64,000 nt of DNA from Amblyornis subalaris (Eukaryota; Chordata; Aves; Passeriformes; Ptilonorhynchidae). The stretch is taken from the NCBI GenBank assembly GCA_018881555.1, contig JACAXG010000080.1:2011314-2075313 (forward strand), read 5' to 3'. Under the pieces are notes generated by a model. It did not search any database and was not told the DNA's origin. It saw only the letters and a program-made list of their open reading frames with translations. This document shows positions 37,701-50,300 of the stretch, one piece after another. Every line of letters begins with the position of its first letter. The stretch's first letter is position 1. The position numbers were made by a program, and so were the translations under genes.

Positions 37701-40700
37701 ATTCCTCACAGCCCCTCCAGGACAGGCTGGAAAAGGGGCACAGGATGAAATCCAGTAGGATTTCCNGAGCCTTCAGCCTGGCAGGGGAAGGGAAAGGCAC
37801 AGAACTTCCGAGGTGAAACGCAGGACTGGGGCCAGGAGGGCTCTGTCCTCTTCCTCACTCCACCACAGGCTACTCTGGAGAGCAGTTCAATAGGCCTTTA
37901 AATAAGTGACTCCATCGACTGAGCAAGCCCCAGACCTTAAATTTCCATTTTTATTATCCCGAACAGCCTTGGCCTCCACAGCCCNTGCTGTAACCTTGAC
38001 ATTCAGGTGGAACCGCTGCCAAAGGGATGGATGCTGGAGCCTTCTATTCCCAAGGCTGAAACTTGGTTTCAATCGATGAAACGAAGCAAAAATGGGCAAA
38101 TGTTCTGAGGAGGTTTAAGGTGTAAAAGAGAGAAGCTTTCATGAGACAGCCAGGTGATATAGAAAGAATTCTGAAGGAAAATAGTGCTTTGTCATCTACC
38201 TTTGCCAATTTATGGGGGAAAATCAAGCCACAAGATGAGAAAAATATGTGATAAACTCATCTCTTACCTGGGTGAGCTTAGGCCTGATGTCTGGCGAGGT
38301 CACTCGGCAGGGCACAACCACGGTTTTCTTGTCATCCACAATGTAGATGATTTCGGGATGTTCCGGGTGGATCTCCACGAATGGATTCCTGTAGTCTGCA
38401 GGGAAAAGAACATGGGTTTGGAAAACTGCTCAGTCACTGGAAGGGCACTGCAGTGTGAGCCCTGAGCTGCCCAGCAAGGCTCCCTGGAGGGTGTGACAGG
38501 ACATCCAGGGATATCCTGCTGGTTTGCCAGAGCCGGTGGCACACAGGGATTGGAGCCGATGGGAAGGGTTGGGATCTAACCCCAAAAAATTGTCCAGAAT
38601 TGCCCAGAAGTCCATGGACTACCAACTCCAGATGCCAGTGGTACTTCTGGATCTTTGGAGCCCTCCTGTCCATCATCTGGGAATATCAATGTGCGTTTCC
38701 TGGCTGATGGCAACAGCCTTTGCTCAAGGAACGTCATGGAAATACGGAAGTGCTGTCACTTGGAATGAACNTTCAGAGGATCAGCTCAGTGAACAGCTGG
38801 AGTTCCTTTGCTCCACAGCCCATCCCAGTTTTACTCCCAAACACACCCAGGCTGGCANGTGTGTGAAAATACCAAAAATGTGGGATTCGTGTGGGGAGCT
38901 GTGGCGAGGGGCTGAGCAGGAGCACTGNACGTGAGGCAGAGAAAACCCAGAAATCTGGATGATTTCTGGTACTGCCTTTCCACGCCAGCTTTGCTTCCAT
39001 GCCATTGGTTTATCCTGGCTGTGCTTTGGAGTAAGGGCACTGCAGGAAATGTTATGTGAGAGAGATTAATTAGAATTAAAAAATTAAACCTGTGATCTCC
39101 CCACATTTAGGAAGTTTCAGATACACATCTGAACTTTCTGGCCGGGCAGGCGCTGGTTCTAATCAAGCCTTGGTCTGAGAAACCTGAGCTCTGAACCACA
39201 ACTTTGTAGCTTGGTCCAAGCCCCAAAACAAATAGGAAATATTTATACTCAGTCCAGTGTCTCGTGCACTTTCCCAAAATGCTGAATTCTCCTGTTGAGT
39301 CACATTATGAAAATGTGTTTAAGTGTTTGTCCCCGAGCTGNTTAATCCCTCTGCAGTCTTGCTCTCCAGCTGAACCACGCCAGGAGGTATCAAATGTGAC
39401 AATATTTTTATTTTTATTTGACTTACAAGAAGACACTGGATAATTAAAAGAAGATCCCTGGATTATTCGTGATAGGAAAAAGCAGAGAAAGTAGATTTTT
39501 GTGTATTTGCAACGAGGTGCAAAAAAGCATCAGGGGAAATGTAATCATGATTATTTCTGGTCCTGTGGAGAAAAGGAGAGAACAAGGAATGTGTCACGTG
39601 ACGAGGGATGGACAAGGGTATAGGATGGATGGACAAAGATATAGGCCAAGAGGACACTTGCTGGGAAAAAAANGAGCTTCTTGGCACCAAACTATTCACA
39701 ATTCAGGATCAAAGCTTGACTGAAAAGATGGGGGCACTGAATTTAAAAACATTTCTGCCANTATTTTTAGAGGGAATTTAAGAATAGCACTGTTTGTTTA
39801 AAGAGTAACACAAATCAAAAGAAGGCAGCTAAGCAAATATTAAATAATCCTAAAATGCAGGAAAATATTGAACTGTGCAATGATTGATGCATTTTCATCA
39901 AAACAGAATAACATTTCTCAAAAATATTTCCTGTTCAGGGAAAAAACATAATTATTTAACCCCATTCTCCTCCACCCTCTCTCCCTACCTCCAACACTCA
40001 TCTCTGCCAAATTCTCAGATTCACGACAGACCTAAAATTAATCTACCTTTTCTCAGCTGCCAGTGGGACAGGTTTGCTCCTGATTCACTGAAGGCCACCT
40101 AAGGGGAAGGGAAGCAGGGATTTACAGGGTGTGGAGCAGTAGCTGTATTTCACTCCTAATTGATTTTTAACAGCAGCCTGCTCCTCAATCGCCATGTGTC
40201 CAACCAGGAGCTGGAGATAAACTATCCCAGATAAGCTACAATCTGAACTGGAAGCCAAAATAGATAAATCTGGCCTTCTACCATCACTNTTTGAAATCTT
40301 GATGGTATCTTAAAATCACTGAGCACTTAACAGCAGCAAAAGGCAGTTTCTGGGCTATAAAGATTGGGCTGGGAAAGGGAGGGAGGGCTGGAGCTGTATC
40401 GATTGATAACCACTCCTGGCTGTCAGGTCTCATGGGCATCCTTCTCACCNTGTTTGGAAAAAAAAGAGAGAAAAAGGTTTCCTGTTTTATGGATCCTTCT
40501 CTTTGCCAAGCCAGTGAGGTGTCCTAGAGCAGATGGCTGTGATTTGTGTTGGTTATCTCAGTGCTTTGTGTTACCTCAGTGCTTTGTCCAGTTTACAGCC
40601 CAAGCCTGGAGACTTCTCTGTTTCCATCTGCAATACCAGAGCTCTTAAACAGGGGGAGATATCTGTGGGTGGATACCTGAGGGTGGGATACCTGAGGGTG

Positions 40701-41327
40701 GGATACCTGAGGGTGGATACCTGTGGGAGCTACGGGGATTGGCTCAGTTGGTCAGAGCAGGGTGCTCAAAATGCCAAGGTTGTGGGTTTGATCCCTGTTT
40801 GGGCCATTCACTAAAGAGTTGGACTCAATGATCCCTGGGGATCCCCTCCAACCCAGAATATTCTGGGATTTCAGCCCCTGGAGTGGGGGTGCTGCTGTGG
40901 TAGCAGCTTGTGGGGCTGCCCTGCTCTCCTGTGACAGGAGAGCTCAGCCAGGAGGTGAGGGCTGCCCTGGGGCCATCGGGGACAGTGACCCTGGAGTGAC
41001 AGGGCCAGGCAGCTGCAGGGGAAGGTCAAGCACCTGGATACGTCCCTGGGGCCAGGGAGGCTTTATTTTCCTCCCTAACTCTGGAACTCTGTGCAAAAGG
41101 AAAAAACAATGTCACAGAATCCCAGGATGGTTTAGGTGGGAAGGGACCTTAAAGCCCATCTNGCTCCACCCCCTGCCATGGGCAGGGACATTTTCCACTA
41201 TCCCAGGTTGCTCCAAGCTCTATCCAAGCTGGCCTTGGACACTTCCAGGGATGGGGCAGCCTCAAGTATCTCAGTCATCAAGCACTAAAGAGCCCCAGCA
41301 CACAGAGAACAGCTGAAACTTCACGTG

Positions 41328-41384
<57 letters not shown>

Positions 41385-44300
41385 AGCCCCCTCCTAAGCA
41401 GGAGCAAGGCAGTGCCATGGGGAAGGAGAAGCTTTCCAGCACTTTCCAGGCAGCTGGACCGTTCATTTAGCAGATAAGCAAATATAAAGTGGCTCAGCTT
41501 TGGGGCTTAACAAAATGACAAAGAATAAATTCTGAGCTAATCAGCTGCCAGCTGACACCTTTGTTATGGTTTGTGCAGACACAAGAACGGATCCTTCATG
41601 AAACTCCTCAGCAGTTCAGACTGACTGTGGCATGGAAAAATGATCTGCTGGAACATCAGGAGTGTCACTGGCGGCTTTGCAAACACCCCCAGCTCACCAG
41701 CCATCAGTCAACTCCTTGTAAAAAAGTCTCTCAGAGACAGAACTTCTCGAAACAAAAAGGGACAGGGTCACTTTTCTTGAAAAGTGATAACCTCAGCCTC
41801 GAGGAAGATCTCCAGTTCCAGGTGGTGCAGATCAGCTGCACTCAAGGGCTGCAGTCTGGAGAGCTGTGGCATGGGAAGGGCANGTGCTGTCCTCTCCACA
41901 GGCACCAGCACTCAGCTCTGAGGGGAAATTCCTCACAAAGAGACACTTTTTGAAAATAGAGATTTCCCTGTAGCCTGGCACATCTGTTCCTCCCGAGCTG
42001 GGAAGGTGATATGGCCTGTGAATCTCGCCCCTAAAGGAACACCCAGCAATTCCCAGAGGATAATTAAATGGAATGATTTACTGTGGGCTGCAAAGCTCAT
42101 TCCAAGTGAAGACAGACAAGAGCTGAAGCACGATCCAGGACACAGATCCAGACACAGATCCCAGACACGGATCCGGGACACAGCTCCAGGAAACAGAGCC
42201 GGGACACAAATCTGGACACAGAGCCAGGACACAGATCCAGGACACAGATCCCAGACACAGCTCCAGGACACAGATCCCACACACAGATCAGGACACAGAT
42301 CCCGGACACAGATCAAGACACAGACCCAGGACACAGCTCCAGGAGATAGCTCCAGGACACAGCTCCAGGACACAGACCCAGGACACAGCTCCAGGACACA
42401 GATCCAGACACAGGTCAAGGACAGAGATCCGGACACAGACCTGGACACAGCTCCAGGACNCAGATCCNGGACNCAGATCCAGGACACAGNNCCAGGACAC
42501 AGACCCAGGACCCAGNTCCAGGACACAGCTCCANGCCTGCTGGTGACCCCNGCCCTTTGTCCAGTGTCCCCTGCAGGACAGGGCCCTCNCTCAGGGGCTG
42601 NAATGATGCCATTCTCCCTCGCATCNCTCTCTCAAAGGCATCACAGCCCCNTCCTGCCTGAAGCCGAGGGACTCGAACCCCTCAGCACGTTGTAGATTCA
42701 CCCTCTCCTACAGCTCTTTGCTTTCCAGCACTGTGCCCCTGGAACATCCTCCTCACACACACACACAGAGGATTTCAGACAGGATTTTGGGTGCCTTTCA
42801 TCGCTGCCCGCGTGTCCCTCACCGTGGCAGCGCTTTGATTGTCTCCTGGTGTTTGTCTCACATCCCAANCCCTGGAGCTGACACCGTCTCTCCCTTCAGG
42901 TGCCATCAGCCCGCGGGGATGATAAGCACTAAATGGCCTTTGAGGACACTCGTTCACGGCTCTCCACGGCCGTGAAATTCCAGAACATTCTCATTTCGCC
43001 TCTCGCTTTGTTCCAGCTAAAGATAATTCTCTNGCCCTCACCATTTATTTCCTTCCTTCAGCCGTGCCTAAGCCGGGGAGCCCGGGCAGAGTTTCACAGG
43101 TTCTTTAAGTTCGTGTTTTGACATAATCCCCGTGAAGTTTGTCTTCATCAAGGTCAAAAGCACNGAGAGGAGGTTTATAACCTGTTCTTTACAGGAATAG
43201 CAGCATTAGCAGTGCACGGACACTCNGGGCAGAGCCTTCTGGAAAGCTTCCCAAGGAAGCTGCCTGGCCTGCTGAATTCCCCCCGGTAGCCCATCAAAGC
43301 TGCCTCTAGGTAGAGGAGTAACTCCTATAAAGGCACTTGTTTTGAAACGGGATCTTTGAAAATAAAAGACCTTTCAGCTTGGCAGGCCAATGAAAAGAAT
43401 TGGTGGTGGAATGTTTAGATTAAGCAGAAAGCAGAATATTTTCTCTTTAGGCAAAACAAAAGTGACTGCAAAACCCCCAGAAGCCATTCTGAGTCAACAT
43501 GAAGCATTTTGTTTTGGTCAAATGAAATGCATTCTTCCCCTGGAGATTACTGTTAGAAACACAGGAATATTTGTAGAGAGGAAAAAATATTACTTTAAAA
43601 AATGTTACTTCAAAAATTGTAGAAGCAAAATGCTTCTCACTGCCAAGCAAATAAAGGCAAAACGGAGGGATTTATAAAAAAACCCCAAAACACAAAAAGA
43701 AGCCTCCATGCTTAGGCTGGAATTATGTTCCAAGCAGCAGAAGAATTTATAAATTCTGACTCCCCACACCAGATTTGAGGCAGGCTTTGACTTTGTAGAA
43801 AATGTTGCCCAGCTTTACCTGCAGTCCCATTAAGAACAGGTCTCCTTCCTTGGGGAAGGCTCAACAATTGGAAGCTACTGAGAGGATAAAAAGCAGGAAG
43901 GAAGCAGTNAGGGAAGTGGGTGTGTGATTTTGGCCCTCGGGCTTTCACTTGGAAATTCTTGATCCATGAGGAGGGATCGGCTCCTCTCCCTGCTGGGCTG
44001 TCAGGAGCTGTCACTGCCAGCGCCAGGAACCGCTGCTCACTCAACATCCTGTCCCACAAGGCTCCTCCGCTGCAAAGTGAGACCCTTGAGGATATGATTT
44101 GAAGGTTCTGCCTCGATCCAGAATTAAAAGCATCTTGCTTTTCCCTTGCACCCAGCCTTGACGCTTGAGGAACAACAGAGGCTCCTGCAGTTCCCTGTGG
44201 GCTGGCACCGGGAGCTGGGATGGGAGCCGAGCCTTCCCAGCACTGCTGGGGCACAGCCCCTTTATCTGCTGGGCANACAGCTCAGCTCTGCCTGTCTCAG

Positions 44301-47300
44301 GCTCTGGCAGCAAGTGCAGCTGTCTCCAGCCTGGGAGAAAGAGGAAATGCAGCTCCAGCTCTGTTCCCACTGGTAATATCCCAGGGAAAGCGAGCCAGAG
44401 CCCAAAGCTGTCACNCCGGCCCCGCAGCTCTGCTTCTCACTTTTGGATTATCTCTGTGAGCTGTCAAGAGGATTAAGGAGGCAAAAATCAGCTTCAAAGA
44501 AGAGCAGAACCAAACTATGATCTCATGTGAGGGGTGCTTCCATGCACTTCCAACCTCTTCGGATTTCTCCTGGTGGGAAAGGGATGAGGGCCATGGGCTC
44601 CACATCCCTGGGCTGTTGGCAAGGGAGAGGCTGTGGCTGATGTGGACTCCACCCTGCTGCAGCTCCTGTACCACCTCTGCTCACTCTGCAGCAGCAAGGC
44701 AGAGCTCCTGGAGCTGACCAGCAGGGAGATGCATGCTCCAGCAGGACCAGCTGCTTGGATGCATTCCCCTTTTCCCTTCGGAATGGCCTCAGCAGGACTC
44801 CTGCTCCCATACAAATGTCTGTCCTGCTCCAGATTGGATGTCCCTGGAGTCCCTGTGCTCTGGGCTCCTGGCAGGACTGCACTGTGCCTGGTGCCCTTGT
44901 GGTGCCCACATGAGGTTTAGGAGGAGCCAGAACTCAAATTCTGTGCGGGGGCATCTTCTGGATTTTCTGTGTTCTGTGAACATCCGTGCTGGGAGCCAAA
45001 GGGATGGAAGCAAACGAGTCCCCCAGTCCTGCCATGTTCCCAACTCACACTGACACTGCAGCTGGTGGCTCTGGGTGGGCACACACTGCTCAAATGTCCA
45101 CTGGGAAAACGTTTCTGTGTTCAGAGTGAGCCACACTGGGACGAACAGGAATTGGGGAATCCAATTGGGGAATCCACCTTGGTGTGCTCAGACCTTCGTG
45201 GGCAGCCAGCACTCGGCTCAACCCAGGATTTTGTGCCAATTGCAGTCAGAGGAGGTGGGACTCGTGTTTCTCAAGCAGTTATTTGAGAACCAGCTCTATC
45301 ATGACCGTAATTATTCAAAGAAAGAGAATAACAGCCCTGCTTTGCAGAGAAGATGCTGAAGGATATTGCTCCACGTGTGCATTGAGGAGGTGCCTCCTTT
45401 AGCCCTTCGGTTCTGGCACAACAAATGCCCCTGGGGGGTGGGCAGGNATCACAGCCCAGCTTGGAAACCTGGATGGACTTCTCCAGACACTCTTGGACAG
45501 GATGTGCCCAGCTCCAGCTGCCTCAGCAATGCAGTCAGACAAGGTGGGGGCAGCAGACCCGAGTGGGCTCATTCCCTCCTCTGATCAGTGACTGAGGGGT
45601 ACAAAAAGTGCAGCAAATCCTTGCCTGTGGCACAGGGGCTGCCAGGNGAACTCGGAGCTGAGGCAGAGTTTGAGGCAGGAGCTCTTCCAGCTGACACCCC
45701 CAGGCCTCTGACTCTGCTGACACTGACAGCATTTCAAATAGCTGAGAGCTGCAAGTCCTGACTCCTGTCTAGACTGGAGCCTGGGATAGCCCTTTGGGAA
45801 GGTGGAATGAATCTTTGCTTGATTTGCCTTTTTTTTCCTCCTTCTCTAAGCCATGTTAAATTTTTTATGTGGCCCAGTGTCCTGGTTTCAGCTGGGAATG
45901 ATATCTGTGATATATATGTATATATATATATATATATATAAAGAGACAGCAAAGGCAATGGGGTATTGGAAAATGTGGGACCTGGCATGACATAAAAGAT
46001 ATGGAATAAGGGGTGGATGCTGACCTGGTTTCATGTGGGATAGTTTTCTGCTTAGTAGCTGGAACAGTGCTGAGTTTGGGATTTAATATAAGAATAAAGT
46101 TGATAACACACCACAGAGCACTGTNGAGAGGTTTGTCTGTATTTTCACACAGCCTGCCCTTTCCCTTGGCACAGGATCCCAAAGGCTGGAATAAATGAGT
46201 ATGTTCCTCACAGGGAGATATCCCCTGGCTGAGAANGAGATGGAAGCAGATTCCATGTCCGGGTGGCTGTGGCAGCTTTTTCCATGGAGNTGCCTGGCTG
46301 CTGTGCCCATCCAGNACAGTCCAATCCCTGCAGAGATTATCCCTCAGAGCTGCAATGGAATTGGCGCAGTTGAAAACTCCCAACTATTTCTGTCCCAGCC
46401 CTGAGCTGTTCCATATTTCCAACCAGGAGAGGGGCAACAGGAGAAGGGGCTTGTCTTCCTCCTTAATTACAACCCCCGGGACTTGCGGGAAGCAGGAAAG
46501 GCCTNGGGAACAATTAATTCAGGATTAGGATCCTGAGCTGTGCCTCCCTGGAGTGCTGGAGCACAGCTGAGGGACGGCAGCTGCCCCCTGATCCCAGGGA
46601 TGAGGGGATCCCAGGGATGAGAGGATCCCAAGGATGAGGAGATCCCAAGGATGAGGGCGTCCCAGGGATGAGGGGATTTCAGGGATGAGGGATGAGCACG
46701 GCCATGGCTCAGCCACACCGGTGGGGAGATCTGCGAGTGTCAGATTCTGACAGAGCTCCCAGACCCCAGCAGGGAGGCTGGAAAAACAGGAGCCAGCACA
46801 GGAAACAATCACCAACAAGCAGGGCTTCCGACACAATCATGTTCTCATTCCAGTGTCAAGCAGCAGGCCAGGAATGAAGGGAAAAATACCATTCCCCTTC
46901 CTTTTTTGGCAATAGTGGCTCGTAACCTCAGAGGAATCTCCAGCCTTCAGGGTCTGGCTCCACATTTTCTCCCTCCACCTGGCTCAGCCTCGCAAACACC
47001 CTGCTGAGCACTTGCTCCACAGAACATCCGGAGAGAGGAGCTTTGGACCTCACCCGTGTCTGGCACTCCCAGGGATCCGTGAGACAACTGATGGGGTTTT
47101 TGGTGCTGCCCCGACACTGTCACGGCGATTTCCTTAACAAAGGCAGGCCGAAATATTGAAGGAGGCCATAGGTGTGCTCTGAGCTCCTCGTTTGGCTCCC
47201 CAGTGCACGGAGCTCTCACTGCAGAGCAGTTTCCTCAGCCCCGGGACAGCCTGCTGGCTCCCGACGGATATCCACAGGAATTGAATGGGAGGAAGAGCGT

Positions 47301-50300
47301 GCCCCGAGCACAGCTCCATGCCGAGGTGCAAAGAGCTCCGTTTCATGGGGCCAAGCAGCTTCCTCAGCCTGGCAGGCCAGATCCCAGCAGGAACCTGCAG
47401 CTTCTAGGCTCTGCTTTGGGGTGCATGGTGCAAGCCAGAGCATTTTCCAGCCACGACTTTCAAAGCGCAGGAGTCTGAGTAAGAGCTTTTGGAGCAGGGA
47501 GGACACGGGACACAATTAAAAGTGCACCTGAGAGGGTGATTTTGTGCTGTTTGGCAGGGGGACCTTGGCACAGCAGCATTAGGCAGGCAAGAGAGGACAT
47601 CCTGCCATTTTTTTAGCTCAGCTCTGTTCCAAGAGCATCCCCGGCGAGGCATTTCAGAACTCGAGATATTTTCTTCAGGAAAACGCTCAGGCGGTCCCAA
47701 AAGATCCACAACATTTCCTGCACGTGCTCCTGCCACGGAGTAATGAAGGGCTGGGTAGGCAGCCGGGGCACTGAATCGGGACAGGGAATTGAGTTTGCAG
47801 CGCAGCGTTTCCTGCAGCGTAGCACGGGCTGGGCTAACAATGTTGGACCTGGGGACCCTGAGCTGGGAGTAATGGGAAAAGGAAACAGCTCAGCACAAGA
47901 ACCAGGGTGGATAAAGCTAGCAGGGCTCAGAGCACCAAGAAAAAAACAGAGAAAGGAAATAGAAAGGGGAGNAAAAAAAAATGACTTCAGGAACTAAGAA
48001 GTAACACCAAAAAGCTGCTTTCCAATTAGAGGAAAACTTGCTGGGAAAGCAGGATAAGGGCAGAAAGGGACTGTTTTCAATGGGCAGGAAAGTGTCACCC
48101 GCATGAATGAAGCAGGTGTGTTCACCTGGGGGTGCCAAAGCTGGGTTTGGCTGTGTGGGCATACGAGGGTCCCCTGGGGATGGAAGTCACACCATCCTCA
48201 TTAGCAACAGCCTGGGGCTGCCAGAGCTGCCCAGCAAAGCCCTGTGTTTTCTGGAAGTGTAGGTTTGCTGCACCATTCAAATACCATCAGACAGACTCAT
48301 TGCCCTTCCAGCATTTGTTTGGGTTAGAGGATTCAAAGAACCACATTTTAGCATTTACTAGAAAAATGAAATTAATTCATCCCCGTGAGTATTTGTGGGG
48401 AACNGAAGGCTGAGCCTATTCAGCACCAGAGGAGTTTGTGTCATCTATTCAAGACACTAAAAGTCAGCTCCTTCATCTGAGGATTCACAACCTCAGCTTG
48501 GAAGATCCAAGATGATTCAGAGTTTAGTAATGCATTTGTCAAGTAGATTTGAAAAAAAGAAATCAGCATTTTGGGGGAATATTCTAACAAAAATGCACAT
48601 TATTGGAATGGTTGTTCAGTAGGTTGCATTCACTTAATCACAAAGGACCACGCTCCTCTGAAGCTTCTGCTTCCATTTATTCTTGGATCTGAACTCAGTG
48701 ATTCTGGCACGTGGGGGACAGGCAGCTCAAAGGGAACAAAAATGAGCAATGGGACCTTTTTTACAATAAAATGTGTCTAATGCAGTCACCCAGCTCTGAG
48801 AATGTCTCACAGATGTAAGGACAAAGCAGCACACAAATGTGTAGGAGGGGAGGAATTACAAAGAATCCTGTTGGGAAGTTTCATGCCTGGGGAGGAAGGG
48901 AAAGAGAGAGGGCTTGGGCATTCAGGACGGATCCTTGGAAAAGCTTGGAAAAGCACTGTGACAGCAAAACCCTTTAGGATTAAAGAATTTAATCTTAAAA
49001 GGGAAAGACTTTTAAGGAAGTTGGTGTATCAGTTACTTGGAGTACTAAACTAGATAGGACAATCCAGCTTTCAAGTCCTGGAACGGAACAGGATGGGTAA
49101 TCTCCCTCCGTCCCTGAGAACTGAGCTGGCATGAAAACCCAGGTACGTTTGGTCTGTTCAGAGAGCCAGACCCNGTGCTCCCTCCCTATCCAGCGGGGAG
49201 CGGGATCTGGGACAGCCCCTGGATCGCCAGTTCTGCTTCGCGCAGATCCTGCGGCCGAACGCGAGCGGTGGCAATTAAAACCAGAGGAATTCTTACCTTG
49301 GACGAAGACGTAGATGCTGGCCGTGAGCCCCTCGCGCTCGGGGGCGCCTCCGAGGGCGCAGGTGAGGTGGCCGGTGTCGCGGGCCGTGGCCCTGCGCAGC
49401 ACGAGCTGGCTGCAGCCGGGCCCGGCCGCGTCGCGGCAGCCGCTGCGCTGCACCCGGGGGCTGTCCCGCTGCTCCCCCCGCAGCTGCCAGCTCACCGACG
49501 GGGCTCCCCTGCCAACGAAACGGCAACGTTACCCGGGAGTCGGGCAAAATTCGGGATTCCCGCCCGCCGATCCGCGCTCCCTGCTCGCGTCGCTCCCGCG
49601 CGAGCGCTGAAGGTCGCCGGGTGGTCGCGTGTCCACCCGAGCTGGGTCACCCCACGCTCCTNCCCGGAGCAGGGAGATCCCTGAAATGCCCGGTGGGAAC
49701 TGCAGCAAGCTCCNGGAGGAAAGTTGGATTTTCCTTCTAACGCGCTGCCTGAGCGCGAGTTCGTGTATTTTAGCCGCTTCAAACGTTAGGAAGCGTCAGA
49801 TAAAATTATATGTTTGTTGCAGGCTGAGGAGTTTGCATATTTTAACAGCTAAATGAATGTGTGTTTTCTTGCACTGAGGCTGCATGGAGAGAGGGGAGCG
49901 TTTATGTAACTTCACATCACCTTTTTTGCTTAGTCAGCAGTGACTCAGTCTTGATTTTTGTGACGGGCCTGAAACTAATCAGATTATTACAAATCTTGGA
50001 ATATCTGCTCGGGACACATTTTTTCCAATTCCCCTCATCCCAGCAGCCAGAACATCGAGCCAGGAGGGCAGAGGATGTACCATCCACCCACCCAACCCCT
50101 CTGCTGCTGGATCTCTGAGCACAGCTCATGGCAAATGCAATTCCATGGAGTTCATGGCAAAAAGCAGAGCCTGGATGTCACCTGCTGCAGGATCCAGAGC
50201 TTCCAGCTGATCCAAGTCACAGCTGGATGTGCTGGTCCTGTTGTGCTGGAAGCATGAGGCCATGGAGCTCTCAGAGCTNCCTTTGAGGGCTCTGTGAGAT

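Larger units (their letters stand above)
38396..49296 (-). other. Intron 3, 10.9 kb
   Basis: The longest complete intron. It holds most of the repeats: minisatellites at 40667-40724, 42131-42534 and 46590-46697, a tRNA-derived SINE at 40725-40875, a CR1 at 41112-41262, a CCTGCT hexamer run at 41329-41384 and LTR-like sequence at 45878-46112. The remainder (38.4-40.6 and 46.7-49.3 kb) shows nothing I recognise. Confidence 0.8.

Noticed and set aside
40725..40806. tRNA-Ile gene
   Set aside because: Acceptor stem and anticodon arm are decayed and a CR1 tail is attached, so it is a SINE head.
42131..42534. CRISPR-like direct repeats
   Set aside because: Units are 13 bases and contiguous with no unique spacers, in a vertebrate intron.
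42006..42695. 229-residue plus-strand frame with repetitive Thr/Asp/Pro content
   Set aside because: It is produced by the 13-bp minisatellite, not by a gene.
43390..43677. 95-residue basic plus-strand frame
   Set aside because: No recognisable domain, no splice sites or codon signal; AT-rich intron sequence.
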